From positions 100,614 to 164,613 of the forward strand of contig VXAA01005218.1 in assembly GCA_013399115.1 (NCBI GenBank): DNA of 64,000 nt, written 5' to 3'. Made by a program: the position numbers and the translations under genes. Below, in pieces: positions 24,661 through 37,409 of the stretch. Under the pieces are notes generated by a model, which saw only the letters and a list, made by a program, of their open reading frames with translations, did not search any database and was not told the origin of the DNA. Origin of the DNA: Anseranas semipalmata. Lineage: Eukaryota > Chordata > Aves > Anseriformes > Anseranatidae. Numbering within the stretch: the stretch's first letter is position 1; each line of letters opens with the position of its first letter.

Positions 24661-27600
24661 CTGGTCTCGTTTTCTTTTCTATCTCTGAGAATGGTAACTA
24701 GCAGTATTTTCAAAACTAACCTTAAACCTCGTACCCTGACAGCATGGCACAACTTAAGGAGTTCTGTGTATACTTAGGTTAGATTTAACGTATCTGTTTG
24801 CATAGATGTTGATGTAGTGGTAATGCTGAAAAAGGAGGAGAACAGAAACAAAAAGATATAAGCAGATAATCATCTCAATTAAAAAGCTTATATTTAGTTT
24901 TCATCATCATGTTTTACCAACTCAAGTAATTATACAAGTGACCTGAACCGCTTCTCTTGCATTGTAAGATTGAGAGTGGAAGGACAGTAGACCTTTGTTT
25001 TCTTTCAAAGTATCATAGATTTGCGATAAACGACTAGTAAATCTTTAGTTTCTTAACAGCCGTCATGAAGACACTTTTGTTAAATAAACGTAGCAACATT
25101 CAATCTTCCCAAAATTCTCTGAACTTTTCCTCATTTCAGAAATCTTTGTTTTGGGTCAAAGTCTTTGAAATCTACAAAAGAAGAATTCTGTTTTGTAAGT
25201 GTGAACATGGGATGTTTCACTCAGCTCCTAGAAATACACTGTCCTCTTCTTACCCCCTTGGGAACCCATATTACAGTAGTAATAGTCAGTAAGCAGTGTG
25301 AACATGTGCAGGCGATGACTGACTGGATCACAACGTAAGGGCTTAGAACAGATTATATAAAAATCCTCAAATTTGGCTGCACAGTGAAGCTAAACAACTA
25401 TCTACTTTGATAAAAATATTCTGCATGTTCCAGAGCATAAGCTTTATCCAGTTTTGACAATTAGTATGCAAAATGTGGAATGGTCTGTTATTTTTCCCTA
25501 CTGGGTTGTTTACCCAGATACCATTTGTTTATTAAATGAACTAATTTCTATTAAAATTTCTTTGTTTTATGTATGCCCCTGCAAAACAAATTGTCAGGCA
25601 CTGAAAAGTTAGGAACTTCTACCTATTTTGTACTGCTAGAGTTCACTTTAATACTGTCATTTGGATAGGATTTGAAAATTATATTAAGGACTTCAGGTGC
25701 CATGTCCAAAACTCCGAAACAGAAAACCTTCCTGCATAACCCACAGAAGCTTCAGTTCAGTCCTGCCTCCCCTTTGGGACAAGGAAATTCCCTACATTTC
25801 CAGCCACTCTGATCAGTACTGCAAAGCAACCTGTTGCTGCACACGACCCACCAGAATCCCAAGACAAGTTTTCTACAAGATTTTGATGCTCCACTCCATG
25901 CACGCTGGCTGCACAGTGGTACTGATGCTGATAAGGTGGGACAAAGAAAGGCAGCTGCCTGCATTTATTCACACCACCAGTGTCAAAGCCAGAGATGCAA
26001 CAGCATGCTGAAGATATGCAGTGCCTTGCCCAAGAACACAAGATCCAAGGAGCTGGGAGGAGAGCACACAAACAACGTGACTTGCAATTCCATGGTGAGG
26101 GCATGCTGAGGGGGGAAGCTCTTGGTTCAGACCTTTCTGCTTTCCCATTTGCTAAGTGTTTGAGATGAAATGGACAAACAGCCCATGCACCGTTGTTTAA
26201 TATATATATATAATCTTTTTTTTTCTACAGTGTTATTTTTTGTTTACTTTCCCATGAGCTTAAAAATCAGAATGGAAAAAGAACAGAAATCTTGCCACCG
26301 CATCTCAATATATGGGCAAGGAACAAGGTAGATATGTGCAGTTCCATCTCACAGTATTTTGTCCCTTAAGTCATTATGTTATCTTTGCTGCATATGGGTT
26401 TCTTTTTGAGTATAATTTTTCTTTGTATTCCAGTTACTGAACTAAGTTTGCACATTACACCTGTTGCTCAATCAACTCCTGTCTGGGTACCCAAAGAGCA
26501 AAGCTGAAAACAAAACAAACATACTCTGCTTCTTGCTTGTGAGTCGGGGCCCACTGGGTTCCATTTCCCTGGGGACGAAAGCACTTAATGCTGGGGGACA
26601 CTTGGGAGTGGTTAGAATCTGAGCCACACCCATGAGTGTCTATGAAAAGAAGGTTACTGGATGCTCAGGACTGTACCAAATTTTGTCTGCACTTCACTGG
26701 AGGAACAAAAGACTCATCACTGCTGTCCAGGTAACTCTCACATTCCTCCTCACATCTCCACTTAAAAGGTCAGTGGCCTTTAATCTTTCTGGTAAGGGAA
26801 CTACAGGATTGTTTGTACATGGGGTATCTAAATCACCTTCAGGAATGGCAGAACCATGTCCATTGAGACTTAACTATAAAAACAGAAAGCACTCAGGAAA
26901 ACTATTGTTGCATTGTTGGTCAAATTTTGACAGATGTAAGCAGGATCTAGCAATAGGGACTTCTACCTACATTTCATTAGAAAAGCTATCCCACTTCTGC
27001 CTATCAAATACATCTCTTTGGAGCACCTATTGATAGTTTCCTTGAGTTCCTTGCTGGCATGGGATTAGCCACTATTACTAAGCTTCTTATACAGAAATAT
27101 TGATTGACTGAACTGCTGAGAGCTGTAAAGATCTGCCCAAAGCTGTACAAGAATTCAAGTGTGTGTCAAACTGAATTTACCTTCTATGGCATTCACTATT
27201 ACACAGTACCCCGATCCACTTTTCACACTCAGTCCAGAGTATGTTCTCCAGACAAAGAATGACGTGAACCAAGTTATAGGATATTACTTGCAAAATATGG
27301 AGCTTTAAACAATATGGGAGACGGTGATGACAACAGTCCTTCATCTCAAGCTTGACTTGCATTTGGCTTCTGTACATGCTTTTATGCAGGACCATAGCAG
27401 AACCTACTGCTTAATAAAGGAGGGGGGGGGGGGGCGTGGGGGGGGGGAGTAAACCTGCTCCTCTAGGAGGCTGATCTGAAGCCACTGGGGTCGACAGAAA
27501 TCTTTCATCTGTTTTTTAAGAAGGATTGGACCAGGCCCATATTGCTGGCAAAGCACCTTAATTTAGGTGAATGTGGGTTTCCAGGTCTTAACATGTGTGT

Positions 27601-29691
27601 TGTTATTGTTATTGTTGTTGTTTTCTAAAGTGGGTGCCTTGGGGATGAAAGGAGGTGTTCAAAGCAGAACATAATTCTTTCTGCTTGCTAAGCTGATGTT
27701 CACTACTAAAACAATGGTCTCCACTGACTATTTTTAGCTGCACTGCAGGCTACCAAAACCAGCACACATTGCTGTGGGCAGACAAGCAACAAAGTCTAAC
27801 ACACAACAGGACTGGGGCAGGGATAAAAGCTGTATCTCCCTATAATTGACAATTCAAGCACTGCAGCACTGTGAAGGTGGAACCATATCAATTGTAAGCA
27901 GCTGTCTATTCCACTTTCAAAAACCCTCTGATCAGATAATTACTGATGTTTCAAGAAACAAACTGTGCCCCCAGTTAGACCCCTGACATGCCTCTGAATT
28001 CAAAGAGGTCACCCAAGGGTAAGTGAGGGCTCTAGTACTTAAACACTTTTCAGACATAATGCTGGTTGTAAAACACCTCTCTCCTAAATTATTTGAGATT
28101 GAAATATTTCCCTCAGCATAATCCAAGATGGTTTAGGTGTGCTGCTTCGGTTGGTTTTGAATGGGAGATGAAGACACACACCACAATAGCCATAAAATAT
28201 ACTTAGTAATAAGAAAATAAATATAACATGATCCCCAACATAGTTATCAGTTCAAGTCTTCTAAAGGTTCTCTGGAGAGTAATGAGCATGAAAGGATCCA
28301 GTAAGCATCAGCACAGTGAGGAGCTTCCTACTAACCTTCTGTAAACTACTCAAGAGTTGCCTGTGAAGTTATACACCTTAGTTTGTCTGTGCCATGTCAA
28401 CACAAATATCAACAGAAACTTCCAGGGTTCCTGTGGCTAGAGTCACAGTGACTGAGACAGAGTGTGTAAACTGTCCTGGAGCCTTTTTAGTACCACAGAA
28501 TTATGCACTTAGTATGTTGCACGTGAATAGCATTATTGGTTAAAGTGTGTTAAGATTACTAACGAATCAGCTGTATCACCATGCAGACACAAGCATACTA
28601 TCACTTCTCAGAGTGCTAATTTTACATTCACAGTGTGGTTTAGCACACAGTAGCCTGCCTGTTGGTGAAGTGACTTTTCCTTATTTATGCTTCATAGTGA
28701 TATGAGCATTGCTTTTCTAAGTCAGCCAGTCAAACCCATTTTCACTGTGAAATAAAAAAAAAAAAAAAAGTATCCATGATTACATGATTCCATCAGCTTT
28801 CCTGCTGAGCCCACACAAATACCTCTGAATATTTTTGACTAAATTTGTTTAATATTCAGGCTCTCCTTCAGTTCCTTGTTTCACACACACTTTTTTCTTT
28901 GCATTGGGTTCTCCAGCATATTATTCTAATCTTTAGGATTGTAGCAAGCAATCTTTTTTCTACTTTCTCCTGACATTGTTGCTGCTCATAACCATGTTCA
29001 TCTCCTTTTCAGCTGTTTATAAACATACTGGTTTCTTGCATACACAAAGCAAAAATGTTCCACAGTTTTGTCTTTCTACAGGTTTATTAAAATTTCAGTG
29101 TCACTCTGGCTAGTTAGTGGCCTTCATACACAGGTTCTTCTGCTCAGAGAAATTTTCTTTAAAAAATAAACAAAAGCTCTCAAATGGTTCCCTGCATTGT
29201 TGGAATCAGTTCTGAATATCTATACAAGGAATAAGCAAAGCAAAACAAAACAAATAGCCCCCCCTCCTGCCCTCTGCTTTTAAAAAGCCAAGCAAAGGCA
29301 GGCTGAGAAAGTTCAGAAAGTACAGGAATGCTTTAAAACTTCTGCATTTTAGGGTCATTTATAAAAGTACGTGAATGTCCTGAGTATGTTTTTCCATAGG
29401 CCTGGTTTCTGGTGCAGACTTTCGTATCCACACAACATCCTTGACTGGTATCTGAGTCCTAGCTGTGCCTTGCATGCTATGGTGAGCCAAGACTCTGCCC
29501 CAGACCTCAGAATTTGCACAAGTCCAAAATATTAATATATGGACCCAGGATGAGTTAAGGCACTTCAGAGGATGCGAAAGTAAGTTAAGCTGGTCATCTA
29601 GTTAAAAGTAGCTGAAATCAGATGGTCACCTGTTAGACCATCTTTGCATGTTATGTTAGCACCACGTAAGGCTGAAAGTCCCATTGTGGCT
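24661..29691. other. Non-coding intergenic stretch
   Basis: No exon or autonomous element is supported. A G-rich run at 27422-27448 and a poly-A run near 28753 are the visible landmarks. The somewhat GC-richer 25.7-26.1 kb segment includes a TTGCCCAAG-ACACA word reminiscent of a MIR core, but too little to call. Open frames here (for example 26632-27033) look random in composition and lack supporting splice context. Confidence 0.5.
27422..27448 (+). repeat. Poly-G run with G-quadruplex potential
   Basis: Thirteen G residues, then CGT, then ten G residues on the plus strand. Such runs can fold into G-quadruplexes and are also prone to sequencing error, so the exact length is unreliable. Confidence 0.9.
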
Positions 29692-30025
29692 ATCATAGAA
29701 TCATAGCATCATAGAATGGCCTGGGTTGAAAAGGACCTTAAAGATCATCTAGTTTCAACCCCCCCCCCCCTCCTTGCTCTGGGCAGGGTTGCCAACTACT
29801 AGAGCAGGCTGCCCAGTGCCACATCCAGCCTGGCCTTGAATGCCTCCAGGGATGGGGCATCCACAACCTCTCTGGGCAACCTGTTCCAGTGCATCACCAC
29901 TCTGAGTGAAAAACTTCCTCCTAATATCTAACCTAAATCTCTCCTGTCTTAGTTTAAAACCATTCCCCTTGTCCTATCACTATCAACATGTGTAAACAGG
30001 CGTTCCCCCACCTCAATATGTCGTT
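29692..30025 (-). mobile_element. CR1 LINE 3' end, 5'-truncated
   Basis: Read on the minus strand, the segment ends in the tandem ATTCTATGAT-like octamers that mark CR1 3' termini. They are preceded by the usual GATGATCTTTAAGGTCC block and the 3'-UTR/ORF2-end region (CTGGAACAGGTTGCCCAGAG-like). This is the common avian pattern of a short 3' fragment created by incomplete reverse transcription. A C10 run at 29760-29770 sits inside it. CR1 copies carry few target-site duplications, and I see none. Confidence 0.95.
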
Positions 30026-30089
30026 TTCCAGCCTCAGTATGTCTTATTACTGTTATTTTGGGGGAGTTAAGGGAGACCAAGCTCATCTA

Positions 30090-30410
30090 ACGCTCCAGCC
30101 TGTGTCCCCGCGCAGCCTGGTGCTGCTGTCGCCTCCCTTCCCGCGGCCCCCAACCAGCGAGGCGCTCCCGAGGCCCTCGTCCCTGTACCCTTGGTACCCA
30201 CGACCCGAAAACACCGGGGCCGCCCCCGCCGGGCAACGCGAGGCAGCCTGCGGCCGCGGGGCCTGACAGCGCCGCGGGGCAGGGCAAGGCCCAGGCCCAA
30301 GTCTTGGCCCAGGCCCAGGCCGCGGGGCCGGGCCGGGCAGGGCAGGGCCGCCCCCACCGGGTCCCCCGCTGCCCCCGCCGCCGCCGCCGGGCTCTGCTCA
30401 AGAGCACTCA
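30090..30410. promoter_or_regulatory. CpG island, possible promoter
   Basis: About 320 bases are very GC-rich and dense in CpG, in sharp contrast to the AT-rich surroundings. They include GGCCCA-type tandem units (about 30270-30325) and a CCG run (30374-30389). The island begins within about 65 bases of the CR1 fragment. CpG islands usually mark promoters, and transcription in either direction is possible. Frames open on both strands (Pro/Arg/Ala-rich) are the expected by-product of high GC. No TATA box or recognisable first exon is visible. Confidence 0.5.
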
Positions 30411-33400
30411 GCAATAAGAGCCATAGTGTGTTGGCAAGGCCTGACTGGTATATCATTAGGAAGCTCTGACAACGCCTGCTGTGGCTAGTGTGCTTCTCTA
30501 GGCTAGTGTCTTTCAATCTGTGGTCATAGGAAACCCTGGGGTCCTTGGATTACTTCTGTAGGCGCTGTGAAAGGCAATTAAGGAAAGCAAACTTACTGTC
30601 AACAGACTTCAATTCACTATACTACTTCCATTAGAAAATTTTCAGGGGTCCACAACCTTGAAAAAAAGTTATTTCCATGCATTTGGTGTTTTCATAAAAT
30701 AAAGAGCGGAATAGGGAAGATAAATTGATTGACACAATGTTAGCCTTCTGGTAACTAGAAATATTTTATTTTCCTATCACACCATTAGTCTTTTGAAGGA
30801 GATGTGGGAGACCCCTTTGGCACATTTATTTAGGTTTATAACACTTCTTTTCAGGCCTGTGAAGATTCATGTTGAGAAACAATGTGAGGAACAGCAAGAT
30901 CTGCTATTTTATAAAGAATGTAAGTTATTTCTCTTTACTATTTAATAGATGTGTGGAGATTCACAGGAGAAGCATACAAGGGCAAGACAGAAGGAGTCTT
31001 GCTCTGTGGTCAAGGAGGAAATTTTCAAGGCTGAGCACAGCATCCCAGTATGAGACATCAAAACTCCGTGTCCCCTCGAGAGACAGACAGCTGAGATATC
31101 CAAAATCACAGATGGCTTTGTAAACCTGGGGAGCAACCACTGACTCCTACTGCCAGCTGTGTCCTGGCCCTTCTCATGGGCTCACACACCTCTTCTCCTG
31201 TCTGCTCAATGCTCCCTCTCCCCCTTTCTGACTTCACTCTTTCCTTCATTTACTCAGACTCCTTAATTAAAATTCCCCACAATCTCAGCTGCATGTTAAT
31301 CCTGATCACAGCGGAAGTTCTCATAATGTTTTCCTTGCGTCTTCCCTGTGCCTTCTGAGAGTGAGATGTGGTGGAGGGCAGCAAAACCTGGAAGCTACAG
31401 GCAGGTGTGCATTCTGTAGGTTTATTTTGGTGATGTAGAACTGACAGGTGACATGAGATTTTTAAAAGAACTCTGTGTGCACCACAAAGGGTTTAGCTGG
31501 CAGTCCTCTCAGCATGGTGGGTTCTGTTAAATGCTGATTCCTCACTATGATTTTCAAAATGAAGTCCTATGGAGACTGAAAGTGGGAATAGTCAGACTTT
31601 AACATTCCAACGTCTTAGTTTCTATGTGGTCAAATACAAAATCAGCACTTCTTTGTATGGTCTACATATTTAGTTGATGGGAACCTTAGAAGGTAACTGC
31701 AGACTGCAGAACCGCTGGTCTACACTGATGTTTCTAGGTGTTCTTGCTAACATAAGTAAGAAACTATTATTATGAACTTAATCCACATTTCTGGAAGAAG
31801 AATATTTTTGGGTCTTCTTCACTCTATTTGAGGCAGTGCTTTCTGTATATGGAAGTCATTTTTCCACATTAACAGATTTGCTGCACCTCATTTCCTTCAA
31901 ACTAGAGTACTCTAGCTTGAATGAAGGAATCAAAAACAATTCCTATACAGGCTAAGCTTCCTTGCAAGGAAGTAAAACATTCACCCATCTGCTTTGCCTC
32001 CTAGTACTAGTCTGCTTGGTTGTTACTTTATATATACAATCACCTTGCTTCCTGCAACTTGTCTTTATTAAGCAGAAGGTCTGCCCTGGGTTTGAAATTA
32101 ATATCAGGATATGATTTCCAGTGATGTCATCACCTTAGCAGTTGTAAGAAGAAATATTCTTCTTTGACCTCCAAAGGAAATATCGATGACTCCTGCTCCA
32201 GAACCAGAGGCTATAGGCTTTGCATTGCTAAAATACTATATTCCTTTTTACTGCTGAAGCTGCATTTCTAGAGTGGAACTTGGGAGAAAGCAAAAATAAC
32301 TTGAAGATAACTTGAGCTGACTTATTTACCATACTTGATACTTAGGGCAAAGATAAAAATTCCTCTGAAAAAATTGATTACTCTGTAACTAGGAGAGGGG
32401 GATGATTCAATATAAACAGCTCATCACCTCTGCAGTACAACACTAGAAACACTGAACTCCACATCCTGGAATAATTGGAAAATAGAGAAAAATTCCAGAA
32501 ATGAGGGTTTACTTACAAGCTGTTGATATTGATTTACTGCCTCTCAGCTTTTGTATTAAAATTGTCTCTTTTTCTTCACCTATTTCACTGTTGTTGATAT
32601 ACTAATGGGTAAAAATATTCTTCAGCCATAGGAAATGTCAAATCACCAGATTGTTGCTATTTCCTCACACATTTTTGTGTCATCATCATGGTTCTCTTAC
32701 CATTTTGAAGACACATTCAGAAACCAGATTGAATGCCTTTGCTCATTTATCATAATTCTGCACTGGTATATAGCATCATGAAAAAAGTTCTCTAAAGTAT
32801 AGGTTCATTGAAAGTGTTAAGAGTAAAAAAGCTAAAGAGTTGTGCATCTGTATGGCAAGGCAACTCACAAGCAACCGCGAACCAACTTTAAAATAAAAAA
32901 GCATCCCACAAAATGGTCTTGTGTGTTGCAGCTGAATAGCTGTTCCAAGAGTGCAATAGTAGTAACTTAATACTGAGAACAATAATAAGTCTGTGTTGTC
33001 TCTGCAGGGCAAACACTGTAAGGTGATGATATGCACTGCTATCAAAAAAGTGCACATTTGGAACATGGCTGATTTGCCATTTGCAGAGAACAAGGAAGGC
33101 AGAGGGGACACTCATGTTCTTGCCTGATCCTTCTCCATTGTTACTAACTGCCAAGAACTGCACGAGATACCCACCTTTCCCATTTAAATGAAACACTCCT
33201 CCTACCTCATTGCACCATCTCTTCCAATTAGTAGTGTTTTGTTTCTATTTGTCAGAAACTAATACCTTAGGGTTGTTCCATTGTTAATCACTCATCCAGT
33301 TGTCTGTCATCATGATCGATATCATTTATTGCTTGGCTAAACATTTGTCTTTTACAGGTGTTTATCAGCATCTGTGGGTTACAGAGAAAAAATGAAATGC

Positions 33401-35880
33401 GGTACCAAACTGTGGGATTTCTACCTGAGTACTTCTGGACCTTTAAGTGTCCCTAAGACAGACTGTGCAAGACAGAGTTAAGTTTTTATATTGTCTTTTG
33501 CATTCTCCATTATCTGTTGGCTTTATTTGTCTGCTGAGATCAGAAACTGTCTTTTTTTTCTTTTTTCTTTTTTTTTTTTTTTTTCTTTTCTTTTCCAGTT
33601 AGGCTCCTATACTGTAACTGACCCAGTGAATTCCAGATCCCCAGTTACAGCCTCTGGAAAGTACTTTAATATTCCTAGATATATTAACAATAGTAGAAAA
33701 ATGGTCTCAAAATCTTGAGAAAGATGACCTGCACACAAAAGAAATCAGTTATTTTAACACAGCTTCATTTGTGACATCTGGAGGACCAGAATAAATGGAG
33801 GCTTATTTACCCAGTACAGGTCATGTTTATCACCCAACTGCTAAAAGATAATGTGAGGTTTCCTAGATAGTCTAGCCATACACTTAGTTAGTGAGGATGT
33901 CATTCCCTTTTAATTATTTATTTTTATTTCTGAGGGAGTAGAGAACTATTTACAAAATAGATTAATTAAAAAAAAAAAAAAAAGTTATCTAGTCAAACTA
34001 AATTGTTTTGATGTCCCCAGACATGGATTGTAGTAAAAAGACTGTGTTTTTGGACTCCAGTGGCAAATATAAAATATAAATTGGGTATTTAATGATCTTA
34101 CGATCTTCTTGCTTTTAGGTACTACAGAAAGGAGATCTCTGGGAAAACTGTTCTCAAAACCACGATCTAAGCATGACTTGCAGAAATTAAAATGAGTATG
34201 CTGCTTAATCCTGTTTCTGCTGTGTGCTTCCTGACATGCTTGTCAGTCCATTACCAGGGAAGAAGAGCATTAACTATTTGCAAAAGGCAGCAACTGGCCA
34301 CAGGGCCACAGAAAAGTTCTTGAAGAGAGTTAAAGGCTATTTATATCTACAAATATGGTCATTTAATAAATATTTAGCACTAAGGAGGTTCCAAAACCCT
34401 GGAAAAGTGCTACAGTTTGAATGGGTAGTTTGGTAGGTGGAAAAATAATTATTTCATGGACAGTAATAAGAACTGAAAAACATGGGGAAAAAAACAGCCA
34501 AGTAAATGTTATAAAGGAGACTGAACCTAACAGCAAAATGTTCTGGTAAACAAAATCAGAACAAACAAACCAAGGGATTAAACTACAGCACATACTCAAG
34601 ACAAAAGATGCTGAACCAACCATTATAGCAGTGAGGACTTTCAAGAAGCTTCCACAGATGAAAGGAGCAAAGAGGTTAGCACGAGCCAGGAAGCAACATA
34701 GGATAAAAAGGGTGAGAAAGCCCTTACACCTGATGTGTAAGGGGGTGATAGTGCTGTGCCTTTTACATGCAGTATCAGTAGAAGCAACACTGTTGTCCTG
34801 TAATAGTTCAAAGGTGAACATATAAAGGAAAAACAAACAAACAAACAAACAAACTTGAAGAAAACAGATTTGGAAAGAGTTGGAATATAGGAAATGGCAC
34901 TGTCATGGAAAATTTAAAGATCTTGACATGTTTCATTTGTCAAAAAATATGTGATAAAAATAGTAGGAAAATGTCTATAAACTGAAGCTGGGCAAATTCA
35001 AATTAAGAAAAAAAAAACAGGCTTTTGAAAACATTATTTTATTAATAAGGACTAAAAAAGACAGCGTATTGTTGAACTCTTGCCTTGAAGTAAAATGTCA
35101 ATCTTTTCTAGAAGCTGTGCTTCCATCAAATGCAAAAATTATATTCACATCAAAACAGGAATACCTGGATAATATTATGTAACTGTAATAACTGGTGTTC
35201 AAGCTAGACTGATGCCATACAGCATTACTTAGCGCCTTTGGCTGATGTCTGTTTCTGGACAAGTAGTGCTCAAATTCCTTCTACTATTGTCTTTCTGTGT
35301 TACTGCTGAGAACTGACTTACTGATAAGACCATACAAAGGAAGAAGTAAACATGGTAATGGTAGAAGTGGTAGAAACAGGAATTCTTTGGAGATTTATTT
35401 CTAGACCTTTAATTCTATGTACAAATAAAAAGTTCTTAAATATGAAATTAAATGGATGGAGGGATATTGAACTCTACCTTTTGCTTTCAAAATGAACTCT
35501 GCACTTCATCCAAGTTTAAAGATTTAAGACTATTTGAGAGGCTTCCATGGTTTTTATCTTAAACTTTGATTCAGTTTTTTTTAAGTTTGGTTGTTTCAGT
35601 CACTCGAAGTATTTTCTGAATCCTATCTGGGCTTAATTTTCTTCAGAAATATATATATTTTTTCTTTCCCCATGAGACTATTCACACGTTAGGTGAACTT
35701 TGTGTGGGTGAACTCCTTGTGTATGTATGCTGGAGACTCAATATGGTACCTTACAGAGCCCATTAACACACCTTCTAGATCAACTAGATCTGGCTGTTCA
35801 AAATCACTTCTTGCTGACCTGAAGGTCATGTGATGGTCTGCTCTCAATGTTCCTGAAACCATGATTGCTCCTTTTTTCTC
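30411..35880. other. Non-coding intergenic stretch
   Basis: No coding exon or known repeat is recognised. T-rich (33550-33595), poly-A (about 33968) and CAAA (34830-34854) simple repeats are present. The longest minus-strand frames (for example 34848 down to 34363) are Phe/Leu/Ser-rich, as expected of AT-rich non-coding DNA. Confidence 0.5.
34830..34854. repeat. CAAA tetranucleotide repeat
   Basis: Six nearly perfect AAAC units. Confidence 0.85.
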
Positions 35881-36667
35881 TGTGGTGTGTTGACTGTGGT
35901 TGGCTGCCAGACCCCCACTCAGTTGCTCTCTCGCTGCCCCTCCTCAGGAGGACAGGGGCAGAAAATAAGATGAAAAAACTCATGGGTCAAGATAAAGACA
36001 GGGAGGTAATTTACCAAGTACCATCATGGGTAGAACAGACTCAACTTCGGGAAAATTAGCTTAACTAATTGTCAATCAAAAATAGAGTTGGATGGTCAGA
36101 AACAAAGACAAAAAACTAAAACACCTTCCCCCCACCTCTCACTTTTTCCCATGCTCAACTTCAGTCCTTCGCTCCCAGCTCTGCTACCTCACCCCCTCCC
36201 CAAGCAGCACAGGGAGGATGGGCAATGGGGGGGCCGTGGTCAGTCCATAGCAGATCCTCTCTGCCGCCCCTTCCTCCTCACACTTTTACTCTGCTCCAGC
36301 ATGGGTTCTCCTTTCCATGGGTTGCAGTCCTCCAGGATAAACCTGCTCCAGCATGGGGTCTCTCGCAAGGCCTCAGTTCTGTCAGGGAATATCTACCCGT
36401 TCCAGCAGGGGCTCCTGCATGAGCTGCAGGGGAATCTCTGCTCCAGCACCTGGAGCACCCTGTCCTCTCCTTCTCTCACCTTGGTATTCGCAAGGTCGTT
36501 TCTCACACTTGTTTTTGGGCTCCCACCCTCAGCCGCAGGGCCCAGCCAAGCCCTGCGGTGGGCCTGTTGGAGCCGGCTGGAACCGGCCGTGTCCGACACA
36601 GGCAGCCCCGGCGTCGCCTCACAGAGGCCTCTGCAGCCTGCTACCAGCCCCTTGCCAGGCACAGCCA
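35881..36667. mobile_element. Solo LTR of an avian endogenous retrovirus
   Basis: The segment opens with TGTGGTGTGTTGACTG and a GGCTGCCAGACCCCCACTC block. It continues through a CCTCCTCAGGAGGACAG block and AAGATAAAGACAGGG, then a GC-rich half in which CTGCTCCAGCATGGG-like units recur about every 40-54 bases (36291, 36343, 36397, 36438). This order matches a dispersed avian LTR, probably ERVL-related, that I know from bird genomes. The element seems to begin with TG and end near CACAGCCA. No gag, pol or env sequence adjoins, so it is a solo LTR. The 207-codon plus-strand frame across it is incidental. Orientation and exact 3' boundary are uncertain, and no clear target-site duplication was found. 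Confidence 0.8.
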
Positions 36668-37203
36668 CTGTGCTTTCCATTTTTCCCCATCTGATCTACT
36701 TTCAGGATTAGAGGCTGTGTAGCTGTGCTTTTTGCTGCCAGAAGAAAACCAAAATGCCCTTATTATCGTATTACTTAGTAGCTGCAGTTAATATTACTTG
36801 TGGCACAGCTTACACCAAGTTCCTTCTGCTATTGGCATCCTTGTTTTGGTGAAAAGTGATTTCTTTGAATGAAGTCACAGAGGAAGTGACAAGCTTTTCA
36901 ATATCGGTGCTGGGAAGGGGCATAAATTTTGGGAGGATTATTTAAATACAAAAAAATATGGGCTAATGGATTTGTGCAATATTTTTACCCGGGACTCTCA
37001 CAAAATCCAATTTACCTGGGGGATTAGCAATAACATCCATTCCTTCAGGATAGAAGTACTACAAGAATGACCCTTATTTTGTTGTCTTCTAGTTTTTATT
37101 TCTAGCTGAAACCTGGAAAGACTGTGCAAAAAGGGGGAAAATGCTTGTGTAAGAGTCCTAACTGAACTGCAACATTGCCACATACTTCATATGCTTAGAT
37201 TAC

Positions 37204-37409
37204 CTCGTTTCACTTAGCCCAGACCATGATTCATCTCCTGGGGTATTGGCTAGCACAAGAACAATGTCCCCGTTTGTAATCAGGACCCCCTTCTCATCAG
37301 GAGTCTGAAACGGAGCGTGATGGAGCTGGCTGAAGCCAGGGGCTGGGAGCTGGCCCACTGCTGTGGGATTCCTTCCATAACAGATTTGAACTAACTCCTC
37401 TCCTATAAA
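37204..37409 (-). other. Weak candidate coding exon, unrecognised
   Basis: On the minus strand, TGTCTTGCTTTGGCAG could be an acceptor ending at 37410. The following 206 bases are open and end at GAG before GTAATC, a plausible donor. The predicted peptide runs from FIGEELVQICYGRN through KGVLITNGDIVLVL to DESWSGLSETR. Its last third has a loose SH3-like pattern (hydrophobic strand, acidic turn, ESW). I do not recognise a protein, and no partner exon was found. It may be chance. Confidence 0.2.

Noticed and set aside
26632..27033. 133-codon plus-strand frame
   Set aside because: It has random-looking composition, no splice sites at its ends, no family resemblance and no neighbouring exon.
30067..30516. 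149-codon minus-strand frame and other frames in the CpG island
   Set aside because: Pro/Ala/Arg/Gly-rich frames open on both strands are expected in very GC-rich DNA. There is no family resemblance and no splice support.
36088..36711. 207-codon plus-strand frame
   Set aside because: It lies within the solo LTR and follows its internal repeats. The composition (Ser/Leu/Pro-rich) is that of translated LTR, not of a retroviral protein.
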